DNA from: a virus
Strand: one strand, 5' to 3'
DNA: 60,021 nucleotides
IMG/VR virus record: IMGVR_UViG_3300042476_000858
Coordinates: 1 to 60,021 of that record
Under the pieces are notes generated by a model. It searched no databases, was not told the DNA's origin, and worked only from the letters and a program-made list of their open reading frames with translations. A program made the position numbers and the translations under genes. Below, piece by piece: positions 1 through 10,100 of this stretch. How positions within the stretch are numbered: the stretch's first letter is position 1; every line of letters begins with the position of its first letter.

Positions 1-474
1 TATTTCCCCTAAGCTAAGGGCAATAATATTGTACTGATAAGCTGAATCACCAAGATTTTCCACTTTACAAGCAATTAGTTTCCCAGTAGCCCTAACTCCC
101 CCTTTAGGGTTTTTGCTTCTACTAGCATAAATAATTGGAATAGCGGAGCCTTGTATTGCTATATCATCCCCAGACATGGAGGAAAAAGAAGAACTAGGCG
201 CACGGGGTTTTTTCTTCTTTTTAGGCTCTGAGCCAAATAAGGCAGAACCCAGAGCAAATCCTAGAGTTAAACCGGTGAAAAGGAAACTTGTACCCCCCGT
301 GAAAAACCCGATTGCCCCCCCTACAATACCCAGAGCAATTGCTCCACCCATTCTCCCATTATAAATTTTTAAATCTTCACTAACCACGGACACGGGAACA
401 TTGGCAAGTTTAGACTCTGTTTTTAAACTTAGACTAAAAAAGAAGTCTTGAAAATTTTTCTCAGGGTTAATCAC
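1..474 (-). CDS. Tail tip (J-like) protein, N-terminal part, truncated by window edge
   Basis: Open frame running off the left edge, about 158 residues visible. It starts at a GTG (472-474) that overlaps the TGA of the upstream NlpC/P60 gene by four bases, so the two are probably translationally coupled. After about 40 residues comes a long Gly/Ala-rich hydrophobic stretch (AIALGIVGGAIGFFTGG), then a basic cluster (EPKKKKKPRAP) and the phrase IQGSAIPIIYA. This layout, placed directly after an NlpC/P60 gene, is typical of the N-terminus of lambda gpJ-like central tail-tip proteins that form the receptor-contacting tip. The call rests mainly on gene order; the receptor-binding part lies outside the window. 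Confidence 0.7.
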   Translation of the reverse strand, partial: MINPEKNFQDFFFSLSLKTESKLANVPVSVVSEDLKIYNGRMGGAIALGIVGGAIGFFTGGTSFLFTGLTLGFALGSALFGSEPKKKKKPRAPSSSFSSMSGDDIAIQGSAIPIIYASRSKNPKGGVRATGKLIACKVENLGDSAYQYNIIALSLGEI

Positions 475-914
475 TTTCCGCCCCCCTTAACACATTTCCA
501 AGATTTAACTATTCGTTGTTTAATTCTTCTAAGGGGGATAAATGCGCTAGTTCCAGTACCAGCACTCCCTGTATATACCACATATTTTTGGTTCATGTGT
601 TCTACAATAACTCCTAAACCGTGTTTACCCCACCAATCAATAAGAACCAGGTCTAAAGTTGATATTACTTGGCTTTCTTCTCGTTCCAGAGTATCACAAA
701 GTTCCGCCAATTTACCAGTAGGTAAATCAGAATCAGAGCCATACTCCCCATAGACCCAATCATAACCATTAATCTGCTCACAATTAAATTTTCTATAGAC
801 TTGGTTCGTTAATCCAAAACAATCCAGTCCTTCTTTATAGGATTTACCACCCCAAGCATAGGGGATACCTTGAAAGTCAAATACTGAGGGAGTGGGTGTA
901 TATGGTGTTTCCAT
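471..914 (-). CDS. NlpC/P60 tail-assembly cysteine peptidase (gpK-like)
   Basis: 147 residues. The segment GLDCFGLTNQVYR holds the presumed nucleophile Cys of the NlpC/P60 fold, and the histidine in WWGKHGLGVIVE fits the catalytic His, followed by a beta-strand-rich end (KYVVYTG). Family members in this position are tail-tip proteins that may trim peptidoglycan or process tail parts during entry. It lies between a gpL-like gene and the J-like gene, the usual lambda K position, and overlaps the next start by four bases. Length fits the family. Family fairly sure, exact role inferred from context. Confidence 0.8.
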   Translation of the reverse strand: METPYTPTPSVFDFQGIPYAWGGKSYKEGLDCFGLTNQVYRKFNCEQINGYDWVYGEYGSDSDLPTGKLAELCDTLEREESQVISTLDLVLIDWWGKHGLGVIVEHMNQKYVVYTGSAGTGTSAFIPLRRIKQRIVKSWKCVKGGGK

Positions 915-917
915 GAT

Positions 918-1406
918 TTATAAGGGTCTATAGTTAGTTTTTACACTGTTCACATACGGTAGCTCTGGGAACACTTCTGGGTCAAATACTTTAGAGGGTA
1001 TTTGATTAGAAATGGCATCTACAGGGGAACGACAACTGACACTGACTACTCCCTTTTGAAAAGAGTAGGAAGATATTCGGGTATTTTGTGTTTCATAAAT
1101 AGCCCCTTCTTCTTCGGGAAAGATTGTGTATACTCTAAGCCTACACCCTCTAATATCAGTCTCCCTTAATAAGTTTCTGAGTGTTTCAGTGTTGGCCAAC
1201 ATTATCTCCACTGAAGACGAACTTATCTCCAAATCTTCTTTACTAGATAACATACTGAAAGGAAGATAGAGATAATTCTCCCCTTCAAAGCTGTAGGGGG
1301 CTGTCTGAAAATTCTGAAAGTAGTATTCTGTACCTTCCTTTGTTTTCAGATACACCAATCTTCCATAGAAATGTTCAGGTGATAAGTGTGGGGCTTGGGC
1401 TGTCAT
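918..1406 (-). CDS. Minor tail protein, gpL/DUF2163-like position
   Basis: About 162 residues, beta-rich, with no catalytic motif seen. The text LYLPFSMLSSKEDLEISSSSVEI resembles the hub-type minor tail proteins encoded just before NlpC/P60 genes. An in-frame GTG at 1418 is an alternative start; I chose the ATG at 1406 because the putative late promoter ends near 1430 and the GTG would leave almost no leader. The gene follows late motif 1431-1450. Assignment is by position rather than by motif. Confidence 0.6.
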   Translation of the reverse strand: MTAQAPHLSPEHFYGRLVYLKTKEGTEYYFQNFQTAPYSFEGENYLYLPFSMLSSKEDLEISSSSVEIMLANTETLRNLLRETDIRGCRLRVYTIFPEEEGAIYETQNTRISSYSFQKGVVSVSCRSPVDAISNQIPSKVFDPEVFPELPYVNSVKTNYRPL

Positions 1407-1430
1407 CAGTTTTATCACTCAACTTTTCTA

Positions 1431-1450
1431 TAGTCTGGGCGTTATCGTTA
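1431..1450 (-). promoter_or_regulatory. Putative late promoter motif
   Basis: Minus strand reads GATAACGCCCAGACTATAG, matching the recurring core ACGCYCAAACTA, about 25 nt before the start of the downstream minor tail gene. Motif seen; promoter role inferred. Confidence 0.55.
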
Positions 1451-1840
1451 CTGAATTACTGAAATTAGGGGTACATCAAAATTATAAATTTTTGTAAAGA
1501 CTGTAACAATTTTAATGGGGGCTTCAAATCGCCAAAGAGTTGTATCCCCTAATAAGCTAATACCGGATTGGTAAGCACTAGGGTGACGATTAATTCCTTC
1601 AGGGAGTATGAAGGCCTCCTTCATACCCTTAACCAGACCCCAAAAATTGATTAGAGACGAAACTTCAATTTCACTTCTCCCCTCATATTTTAACAATATT
1701 TTGGTATGGTTCCCTGTTTGATGAACGAATCTCCGAGTCTCAGACCCGTCATCATTGTCGTATATCTTTACACCGAAATCTGGCAACTCTAAGTTGTCGA
1801 TAACGTTGGGAACTAGGGAGGGATAAGTAAATCCAGACAT
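1448..1840 (-). CDS. Minor tail protein, paralogue of the N-terminus of the 590-residue tail protein
   Basis: 130 residues. It aligns end to end with the first about 130 residues of the product of 2309-4081: both have a DYG/DFG-(L/V)K segment, (E/T)RRF followed by TGN, an SL-NFWG/LSFFRD loop, a LPEG/LPTS strand, WRFEAP/WRFLRQPI, and finish with (N/D)-(L/V)PLISV/INLISL. The family looks like a lambda gpM-type distal tail component. Only three bases separate it from the upstream gene, so it is part of the tail operon. Paralogy is directly visible; the gpM comparison is inferred. Confidence 0.6.
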   Translation of the reverse strand: MSGFTYPSLVPNVIDNLELPDFGVKIYDNDDGSETRRFVHQTGNHTKILLKYEGRSEIEVSSLINFWGLVKGMKEAFILPEGINRHPSAYQSGISLLGDTTLWRFEAPIKIVTVFTKIYNFDVPLISVIQ

Positions 1841-1842
1841 GA

Positions 1843-2265
1843 TTAGGTTGCGGTTAGGATACCGGTGTTAACTGGAATATCCACTTGGAACGTGGCTCCA
1901 CTTGGGGTAAAAGCAGTGTTAAACTCTAAAAAACATACTGGTTGGTCGGATGTAGCAGGACTTCCACTAGCTTGTTTCACAATCACCATCCCAACTATTG
2001 GGGCGGAGTTTGCAGTAGTCAAATTGTTCCAAATAGGATTTGAGAATGTCCATCTGACAGTCGAAGCCGTCGGGTTGTCCAGTATTCTTCCAGTTAAAGC
2101 CTGTATTGCATAATTACCCCCTGTAGCTTCGGTCAACCCGGTTCTTTGGGTTACAGTGGCCGCAGGACTGGCTGTTACTAAACACGCATAAAACGTATCC
2201 CCATCAAGGTCTAGTAACGCTTGTAGAATTTTAGTTTTAGCATCGTTGAATAAAAATGATGGCAT
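1843..2265 (-). CDS. Phage tail structural protein of unknown fold
   Basis: 140 residues, starting MPSFLFNDAKTKILQALLDLD and continuing as a Thr/Ala/Asn-rich beta protein (TVRWTFSNPIWNNLTTANSAPIVGMVIVKQ). Proteins that begin with this 'make a small number of units from a length' type of N-terminus are common in siphovirus tail or head clusters. It has its own late motif about 30 nt upstream (2291-2312). I do not recognise a catalytic site. A tail-fibre-associated or decoration role is possible, inferred from the neighbours only. Confidence 0.55.
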   Translation of the reverse strand: MPSFLFNDAKTKILQALLDLDGDTFYACLVTASPAATVTQRTGLTEATGGNYAIQALTGRILDNPTASTVRWTFSNPIWNNLTTANSAPIVGMVIVKQASGSPATSDQPVCFLEFNTAFTPSGATFQVDIPVNTGILTAT

Positions 2266-2290
2266 AGGTTTTTATCGGGTTTACTAGACT

Positions 2291-2312
2291 TAGTTTGGGC
2301 GTTATTGTCTAA
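2291..2312 (-). promoter_or_regulatory. Putative late promoter motif (best match)
   Basis: Minus strand reads AGACAATAACGCCCAAACTA. The same AGACAATAACGCCCAAA string recurs before the scaffold gene and, on the plus strand, before the putative lysis gene. It sits about 35 nt before the ATG at 2265. Confidence 0.65.
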
Positions 2313-4081
2313 GTTCTCAGGGTTCCTAGAGAGAAAACCAATTCACTAGCACTACTGTTACTAGATACCACGAAGGTTACTCGTTGTCCCGTGGTTACTG
2401 TCTTGGCCGTCGTACTATTAACAGTTTGACTAGAGCTAGTCACGTTAATACCACTTAATGCCCCTACATTTACCCCATTAATTTGGACGGCAACAGTACA
2501 AGTTCCACTGGTAGTAAAGACTGTTAAGTTTTCAATAGTGAAACCATATCTAGCACTGGCTATTAAAGTGTATGTTTTGTTTGATGGGGAGTCAATTTGC
2601 CCATCCATGGATTCTGTAAGGGGTGTCGTTGCTAATGCCCCCGCTCCAGATAAGTTAAGCCCGTTCCCAATCGATTTTATAAAGTTAGATAGCTTTTGGA
2701 AATACCAATTGTTACTTCCATTACATATTAGTAATCCTAACTCATTTTGACCTAGTGTTAAACCGTTACTATGGTTTATTGTTACACCCGATGAGGGATT
2801 TACAGTGATGATACAATTACTATCATTTCTTACATAGCAGTACCAACCGTTAATAAATAAAGTATTTTGAGTTAAAGTTAAATTAAAGTTACTGGTGTTG
2901 ACACTATTTGCAAGAATTTTCCCAGCTTGATTAGTATTTAAATCTAAGTTACCTCCGTTCTGAGTTTGAAGGGACTCCACTGGCAAATTATTACCACCAC
3001 TAGAATTTCCAGTAGCCAATTCTGTCCCTACTATATTCCAACGGGTTCCTTTCTTTATCAACTGAATAGAAGTGTTTTCAACGTTAAAAACCCTACTATT
3101 TTGCCCCTGAATTGTTTGACCCGCAGGAGCGTTCAGGGTAAAACTATTTAACCCAAACCCCGTGGGGCTTTGGCTACTTGTACCGGCATAATCCGAGTAG
3201 ATGATTATTGAATTATCAGGGGCATTTGAGGGTAAAGTTGTGGATGCCACACCACTACCTGTATTCACCAGATGGATTGTTCTTAATGTCGATGTAAAAG
3301 TCCCAGAAACTATTATGCTTTGCATTTCATCCCATCCTGCTAATTCATAGTAACCTGTACTACCTTGTGTTAACTCTAGTGTTATAGATTCAAAACCCAT
3401 AAGCACCGGTATTCTGGGAATCACTATGGGTAGACTAAAGTTTAGACTGCCAGATGATGCCCCCGCCCCCGCATTAGCCAAAGTAGTCAGACTAGCTAGA
3501 CTAAAGTTTAAATTAGTGAGTAGGGCGGTAGTTCTAGGAATAACTGTTGAACCCCCCTCGCTAAAATCCAACTGGATTGAATCAAAAACCCTACTAACAA
3601 GAAGGGGGGCTAGTGTTATTTTTGAAGGTGTTAAACTTAAAACCACTGATTCCACAAACCCCACTACATTTCCTGAACTTTGGGATGGTGGTTCTTTCAG
3701 CGAAATAAGGTTTATTTCGGTCTGGTAAATATCACTTATAATTGTTTTTATTATTGGTTGTCTTAGGAAACGCCAAGTTTCTGTGTCGTCTAATCCTGCC
3801 AAAGAGTTAGTGATTTCATCAGGACTTAAGTAAAAACTTGTTGGCAGGGTAAAAGCTTCAAATGTCCCCTTTGTATCCCTGAAAAAGGATAAAAGAGTAT
3901 TTACCTCCGTAGCCCTCATCCCCGTATAAAGAACTCTTAACTCTGTTTCATTCCCTGTAGTCTCTGTAAAACGTCTAATTTCCCGTCCTAATTCGTTTTC
4001 ATGTAGTTTTAGCCCGTAATCGGGTAGTTTATCCACATGAAAGAAGTTGGGGGCTAGATTTGACGGAAATTCTAAAGGCAT
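2309..4081 (-). CDS. Large minor tail protein / tail-fibre-like protein with gpM-like N-terminus
   Basis: 590 residues. Residues 1-130 match the separate 130-residue tail protein at 1448-1840. The remainder is rich in Ser, Thr, Asn and Gly with repeated beta-strand patterns (SSTTLPSNAPDNSIIIY, NCIITVNPSSGVTINHSN), typical of extended fibre or baseplate-decoration regions; the final 100 residues (SQTVNSTTAKTVTTGQRVTFVVS) look like a trimerising beta domain. It lies right after the tape-measure gene, where distal tail proteins are encoded. A receptor-binding or decorated distal-tail role is an inference. Confidence 0.6.
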   Translation of the reverse strand: MPLEFPSNLAPNFFHVDKLPDYGLKLHENELGREIRRFTETTGNETELRVLYTGMRATEVNTLLSFFRDTKGTFEAFTLPTSFYLSPDEITNSLAGLDDTETWRFLRQPIIKTIISDIYQTEINLISLKEPPSQSSGNVVGFVESVVLSLTPSKITLAPLLVSRVFDSIQLDFSEGGSTVIPRTTALLTNLNFSLASLTTLANAGAGASSGSLNFSLPIVIPRIPVLMGFESITLELTQGSTGYYELAGWDEMQSIIVSGTFTSTLRTIHLVNTGSGVASTTLPSNAPDNSIIIYSDYAGTSSQSPTGFGLNSFTLNAPAGQTIQGQNSRVFNVENTSIQLIKKGTRWNIVGTELATGNSSGGNNLPVESLQTQNGGNLDLNTNQAGKILANSVNTSNFNLTLTQNTLFINGWYCYVRNDSNCIITVNPSSGVTINHSNGLTLGQNELGLLICNGSNNWYFQKLSNFIKSIGNGLNLSGAGALATTPLTESMDGQIDSPSNKTYTLIASARYGFTIENLTVFTTSGTCTVAVQINGVNVGALSGINVTSSSQTVNSTTAKTVTTGQRVTFVVSSNSSASELVFSLGTLRT

Positions 4082-4104
4082 CCGAAATTAAGGCAGGTTT
4101 CTTT

Positions 4105-4124
4105 TAGTTTGAGCGATACAGTTT
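4105..4124 (-). promoter_or_regulatory. Putative late promoter motif
   Basis: Minus strand reads TGTATCGCTCAAACTAAAAG, the CGCTC variant of the late motif, about 30 nt before the ATG at 4081, in the 100-bp gap after the tape-measure gene. Confidence 0.5.
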
Positions 4125-4182
4125 GACTTAAGAGACGAAGAAAGATTCTGTTAGGGAATTTCAATTAAACCCCTAAACCTGG

Positions 4183-7100
4183 TCAAAGCCCCAATTTACG
4201 CCTAGTGTTGGGGGAATTTTTTAATGTACCGAAAACTTCCATTTTAGCCCGTTCCACTGATTGCTCAATGGCCGACTTGAACATTTGTTCGGTAACATAA
4301 TTTTGACCAGCTATGGTAGTGCTGGTGTACGATAGTTCAATTGGTGGTAAGCTGTATTCCTCATTACCACCCATATATTGGGCTATCGTTTTTTCAGCCT
4401 CCGTTTTAACTGGAACGGGTATTGCACTCTTACTCTTGTTGGCTTCTGCGGTAGGTAGATTGGGCATCCCTAAGTTTTTGGGGGGTTGAATCGCCCCCAT
4501 TTTCAGACTGCCAGAGTTCAAGGCATAAAGATTTTTCTCACCACCAATTCTGGACATACCAGCGTTGGTTAAAATCCCCTCACCAGGAGTTAACATGGCA
4601 GGTACAGTATCGGTAGTACCAGCACCGGGGACAACCCCTCCGGAGTTGTATCTTTTACGCTTCCCAGAATTAAATAGGGACATGATAAAGGGTAATGCCA
4701 TCATACCCATGCTCATCCAGTTCATACCCCCCATTCCCCCTAGAAATTTAGATAACCAACCTCCACCCCCTTGTTGGGAGGCGACACTGAGCATATCTAA
4801 ATTTTCCAATGAGAAAGCTGGGGTAGCACCAAATCCTTGCCCTTGCCCTTGTTGTAGCCCTAAACCCATTAAGAAATTGCCAGGGTTTAATCCTGAACCC
4901 GTTTGAAGATTGTCAAGGATAAGTCGGTCTAATCCTGTACCCATTTGGAGATTAGTTAGGGATTGGAAGTTAGAAGTGGGGGTTGAAGCCCCAAACCAAT
5001 CTACCGGCATATCCCCCATTAACCCTGAAACAAGAGTTTCATTAGGGGTAGAACTTCTTAACTGATTCTGTAGATTTCTACGAGTGCGATTCTTCTCATT
5101 TTTAAACATCCCCCTTCTTAACTGGTCATCCAGAATCCTCCGGGTGTCCTCATCCTTAAGCGGTTGTGGTACTTCTGGTTTCCCAGTTCTCTCTAGGGTT
5201 CCCCCTGTCAATCCTTGTCTCTTTCTCTCTTTGAACAAACGATTAAACTCTGCGTTGGCAGGGTTGTTATTCAATTGGTAATCTACTGCTTGTTCATTGA
5301 CAACTGGTTTAGGTTTAGGTTGGGGTTTAACCGGAGTTTGCCCAACACTGGGGGGAGCAGGTAAAACATTAGACTGGGAGCCAGTTTGGGGCTTTGTACC
5401 AGGTTTTACGTTAGGAGGCGGGGGTAGAATCTCAGCACCAAAGTTACTAGGATACTGGGTGTTAGCGGTTGAAGAATATTGAGGATTAGCTGTTGGGTTT
5501 TGTACAGTATTAGAGCTTAACTTAACTAAAATCTCTTTCAGTGTAGTCTGACTTTGCAACAGCGTGTTTTTGATGTTTTCTTGAATGGAAGTTTGTAAGG
5601 CAATATTTGTTGCCATACCTTCTTGACCATTCGCAGAACCTATTGAGATTAATTTAGATAATTCAGCGTCCTTAGTGTTGTTAGCAATTTCCTTGGCCAA
5701 AGTTGAATACATCGTAGAAGCCGCTTTGCCCGCATCATCTATGTTGGCAGAGGAAACTATTTGACGACGCATTCTCTCGTTTAACTCTTTTAATGCTGTT
5801 TGTTGTTGGGCATCTACAGCTAAAATTTGCTCTCTGAGTTTTTCCTTCGATTTCGGGTCGTCAGGGTTGGACATTGCGGCGGACTGGAAGTTTAAATTAG
5901 CCCCCACCCTACTAAAATCAGGCATACTTGGGTTTAATATCCCAGATGTGTCTCTTTTAGTTAGCATATCCTTGAAGGGGGATACAATCACATCCCTCAA
6001 TTGTTCCCAACCTATCCGTCCAAAGTCTTTGATTAAACTCTGGGAAAAATCTCTCATTCTATCAGCAAAAGATTTACTGGAGTCGGTGAGAATATCATAA
6101 AGATTGGAGAAAGCCCCATCAACAGTATTGGCTATTTGAACGTTTGCACGATAGCCTTCATCCAACTCTAAGGCAGATTTTTCAACTTGGACTTTTAAGT
6201 TGTTGTACGCCATCACACGGGCATTCCCAACTTCATTGTCTATTGCTATGAGTCGAGATTGGTACTCAACATATTTTCTAGCTATTTCCGCTTGAGCTTC
6301 AGGTGTGTTATACATACCCTTAGCCGCATTTGAGTCCATGTTGGCTAATTCTGCAACTATATTAGCTCTTTCTTCAGCACTTTTGAGAGTAGCTTCTGTT
6401 ACTCTTTTTATTGCATCAATACGGGAATTTTCTAAATCTATAGAAGCGGCTTCCCTACGAGTAGACCGGGAATCTGACATTCCGAGAATTTGTGACCGGG
6501 CAGAATTAGATTCCATCAATGCACTTTGAGCATTACCCCTAGCATCCTCTTGGACTTTAGCTATTGCCAATTTCCCTAATTCCCCTCTTAGTGCATCATT
6601 GATTTTTTGAAGGGCTATTGTGGCTTGTTTTTGTTGCTCTAAATATTTCTTACCTTCTTCTAGTCTCTCACGGTCAACTAAACTCAGAGAACCAAATACA
6701 CTATTCATGGTCTCAAGTTGAGATTCCATTAGCTGTATTTGAGTTTCTAAGTCGAAGATAGATTTAGTAATTGCTTCTCGTCTTTGCTCTACTTCTGTTA
6801 CAGCATCTGAGACACTACTGAATCCTCTGCTAAGACCTCTAGCTCCTTGAAATAACTCAATAAAGCTGTTGAAGTAGGTTATATTGGCTTTAATTTTGGA
6901 AGTCTCTAGGAGATTTTTAGCTTCTAACTCTAACCCCCCTCTTTTTGCATCATTCACACCTATAGATGCCTCACCCATCGATACTTTTTGGGCAAAGAAT
7001 TGGTCAGGGAACACAGCCCCCAGTGAACGGTTTAGCTCTACTTGTCTTCTTATCTGTGAAGATTCTTGTTGTAGTTCTAAACTCTCTTGTTGATTTTTGA

Positions 7101-10100
7101 ACAGACTATTTTGTAAGTCCCCCACAATCGTCAATAAACCCGAAGAAGCTCCACCAGGCATCACCATACCCATCAATTCATTACTTCTTTGTCTAGACCG
7201 TTCTGATAGGTCTTGGAAGAAAGTATTTACCTGACGGAGTAGGGAAGCAAGTGCGTCTCCTAACGCTTCCTTCAGCATCCTGGGAATTTGCTTAAATACA
7301 CCTTCTAATCCTGAGAGGGCTTTAGCATCCTGCGCCCCAAAACCACTAGGATTTGTCTGTTGAATAACTTTTAAGGCTTGTATTTGTTGAGCTAATTGTA
7401 CCCCTTGAGTTCTTACCCCATCAAAGAGTTGAGTGGTTTTTACCATAAACTCACTGTTACCCCCGAAAGATGAGGCTAACCCAGTTGCTGTGTTTGTGGC
7501 TTGTTGGAACGTTTGGGCTACAGCATTTCTTATTTGTTGGGTAAGATTACGCTGAATTAGCTCATTCTGTTTAGCAATCTCAGCCCTTTCATTCTGTTTC
7601 TCTTTGATAGCATCTAATTGCCCTTTTATCAAGTCTTTAGATAGTGCATTAACATTTTTATCAGGGGATGCTTTAGGTACAAATACTGGTTGCCCCGTAC
7701 CCTCATAGTTGTCCTGGATGCCCCCACCTACCTGCGGGTTTACATCTTTAAACTGATTAGCAAGATTGTTCCGACGGTCAACAAAGAATTGGTCTATTTG
7801 TCTTAGTTTTGTCTGATTCCCTAACAGGGTATTTTCTGCCTGACTTAAGATACCAAAGAATTGCTCCAAATTAGCATTTACTTGTCCTTTAAATGCCGTA
7901 GCCAACACAAAAGATTGACGCTCCAATTCTAAAGATTTTTGCCTTAGTTGGAGAATCTGGTTTTCTTGCTCAATTCTGCTCCGGTTCATATCGTCAATAA
8001 GACGACGGTACTTTTCTAGGTCAGCAGGAACACCTTCTTTAACTGCCCCAGGTTTTTCTAAAGGTTTTGGTTTATCCGTGTTTAAATCTTTAGTCAATGC
8101 AATTAAATTCTCATTCATTGCATTTCTTTCGGCAAACGGGGTTTTATTGTCGCTTACCTTTTCACGGGCTTTTGTGATAAATTGTTCTAGGAACGTTGTG
8201 CTGTCCCCTACAATTTCTCCAGACTCAATCTGTTTCTTAATTCTATCCCACGCAGGTTTTAATTGTCCCTTTTTCCGTAGGGCTTCCTCTAATTCTTTGG
8301 TTGTGTCTTGTGTTAACTCCGAAGCAGTTTTGGCTATGTCCGCCCCTTCTTTCTCATTTCTCCTTACCGTTTCTAAGACATCTGCTTGACTTAATAAGAA
8401 GGCTTCCCCCTCTTTACCTTTGGTTTTACCAGAAGATAGACCAGTAATTGTTTGTAGATTGGTGATTTTGCTTCTGCTTGCCGTTTCTCTTAGGGCTTGC
8501 TCCGCAGAACTTCCCTCTAGACCTGCCCCAGTACGGATTAAGGCATTCAGACGTTCAGGGGTTTTGGATAATGCCTCTGTACCGAAACTACTAGAAGATA
8601 AATCTGCTCTGTTACCCTCACTATCCTGTTCTCTTACTTTCCCTGTTTTCTCATCAAAAACTGCATTATTACCAAATAAGTCCCGAACTCTTGATTGTTG
8701 GGCTTCTAATGTGGCGGCTTGACGGTTTTTAAGATTCCCATTTTCCTTAGCGATTTCTGCCAGTATTTTAGGATTTAGGAATGACCCCATACCAGCCGTT
8801 GATAAATCCATTGGGGGGGGATTATTCCCCTCCCTAGGCATTAGAGTTTCTATCAGATTTTCACGGGTTTTAGGGTCTGAGTCGATTGTTCCTGTGGCCT
8901 TTCTAAAATCACCATCTATTAATTCGTAAAACTGACTCTGACCCTCCCCTGTACCTCCGGTTATATAGTAGGTTCTACCGTTAGCTTCTACCCTTTTCAT
9001 TCCTTGTTGGATTAACCCAACACTGGTAGATTCATCCACATCCGCAAAACTTTCTGGGGCTGTTACTGCCCCAAACATTCCAGCATGAGACCGTTCTCTC
9101 CCAGTTCTTATATAACTTTGTGTGGCAGTAGAGCTTTTACCCTTAATGGATTTTGCTATTTGTTTAGCTTCTTCCTCCGATACTGTCCCTAGTGCCTCGG
9201 AGTTTGTAATTTTAATTCCCTCTACATTGCCTACTTGACTCCCATAGTTAAATACTCTTTCACTAACCTCTCCTACTCCCCTGATTTTTAGTTCTTCTGA
9301 AACTTGTCTTACTTCGGACTCTACCCCCGCTTTAGATAATGCACCAGTGGCTTCGTTTATCAAAGGTAGAAATGACTTAAATGCTACTGCTAGGTTTTGC
9401 ATTAACCCCGCAAAATCCGATAACAGATTGTTAAGATTTAAAAATACTGTATCTACGTTTTCCCCTTTAGATACAAATTCTATTGCTGAGTTTAACCAGT
9501 TCTCAAAGATTCTACCAACATTACCCATTGTACTGGAAATTCCATCCACAAATTTATCAATGAGTTTATTCTCTGATAGATTGCCAAATACTTCGCCTAA
9601 TTTTTCAGATATTCTCTCCAGTGGCCCGGAAAACTTCTCCATACCAGCAGTTAACTCGTTGGCTACTTTGTTGAAAAATAGCACCATTTGAGTAAAACCA
9701 GGAGCCAATTTAGCGGCAAACGATTCCACGTTTTCTTTGGTGGATTCGATTAACTCCATTGCCCCCTTTAATCCCTTTTGGCGCAGTCGAATGAAGTCGG
9801 GTAGTAATTCCCCGTCTTTCTCATTATTAAAGTTGGCAAACTCTCGTTTTTGTTCTTCTGCTTTTTCACGTCCTTCAAGAGTTAAGTTTCTATAACCAAT
9901 TTGGAAGGTGTCTCCACCACCGAACAGATTAGATACCCCTCTAGCCCTCATATCTGCTTGTTCTTGTAACCCTAGACTTTTGTAATAGTCTCCTGTTACA
10001 TTCTCCATCCCCGCAATTCCCACTGCCTCACCCTTTTTCAGGATTGAATCCATCACAGTGTCTAATCTAGCAAATTCTGCGGCAAAGTCTCCAGGATTTC

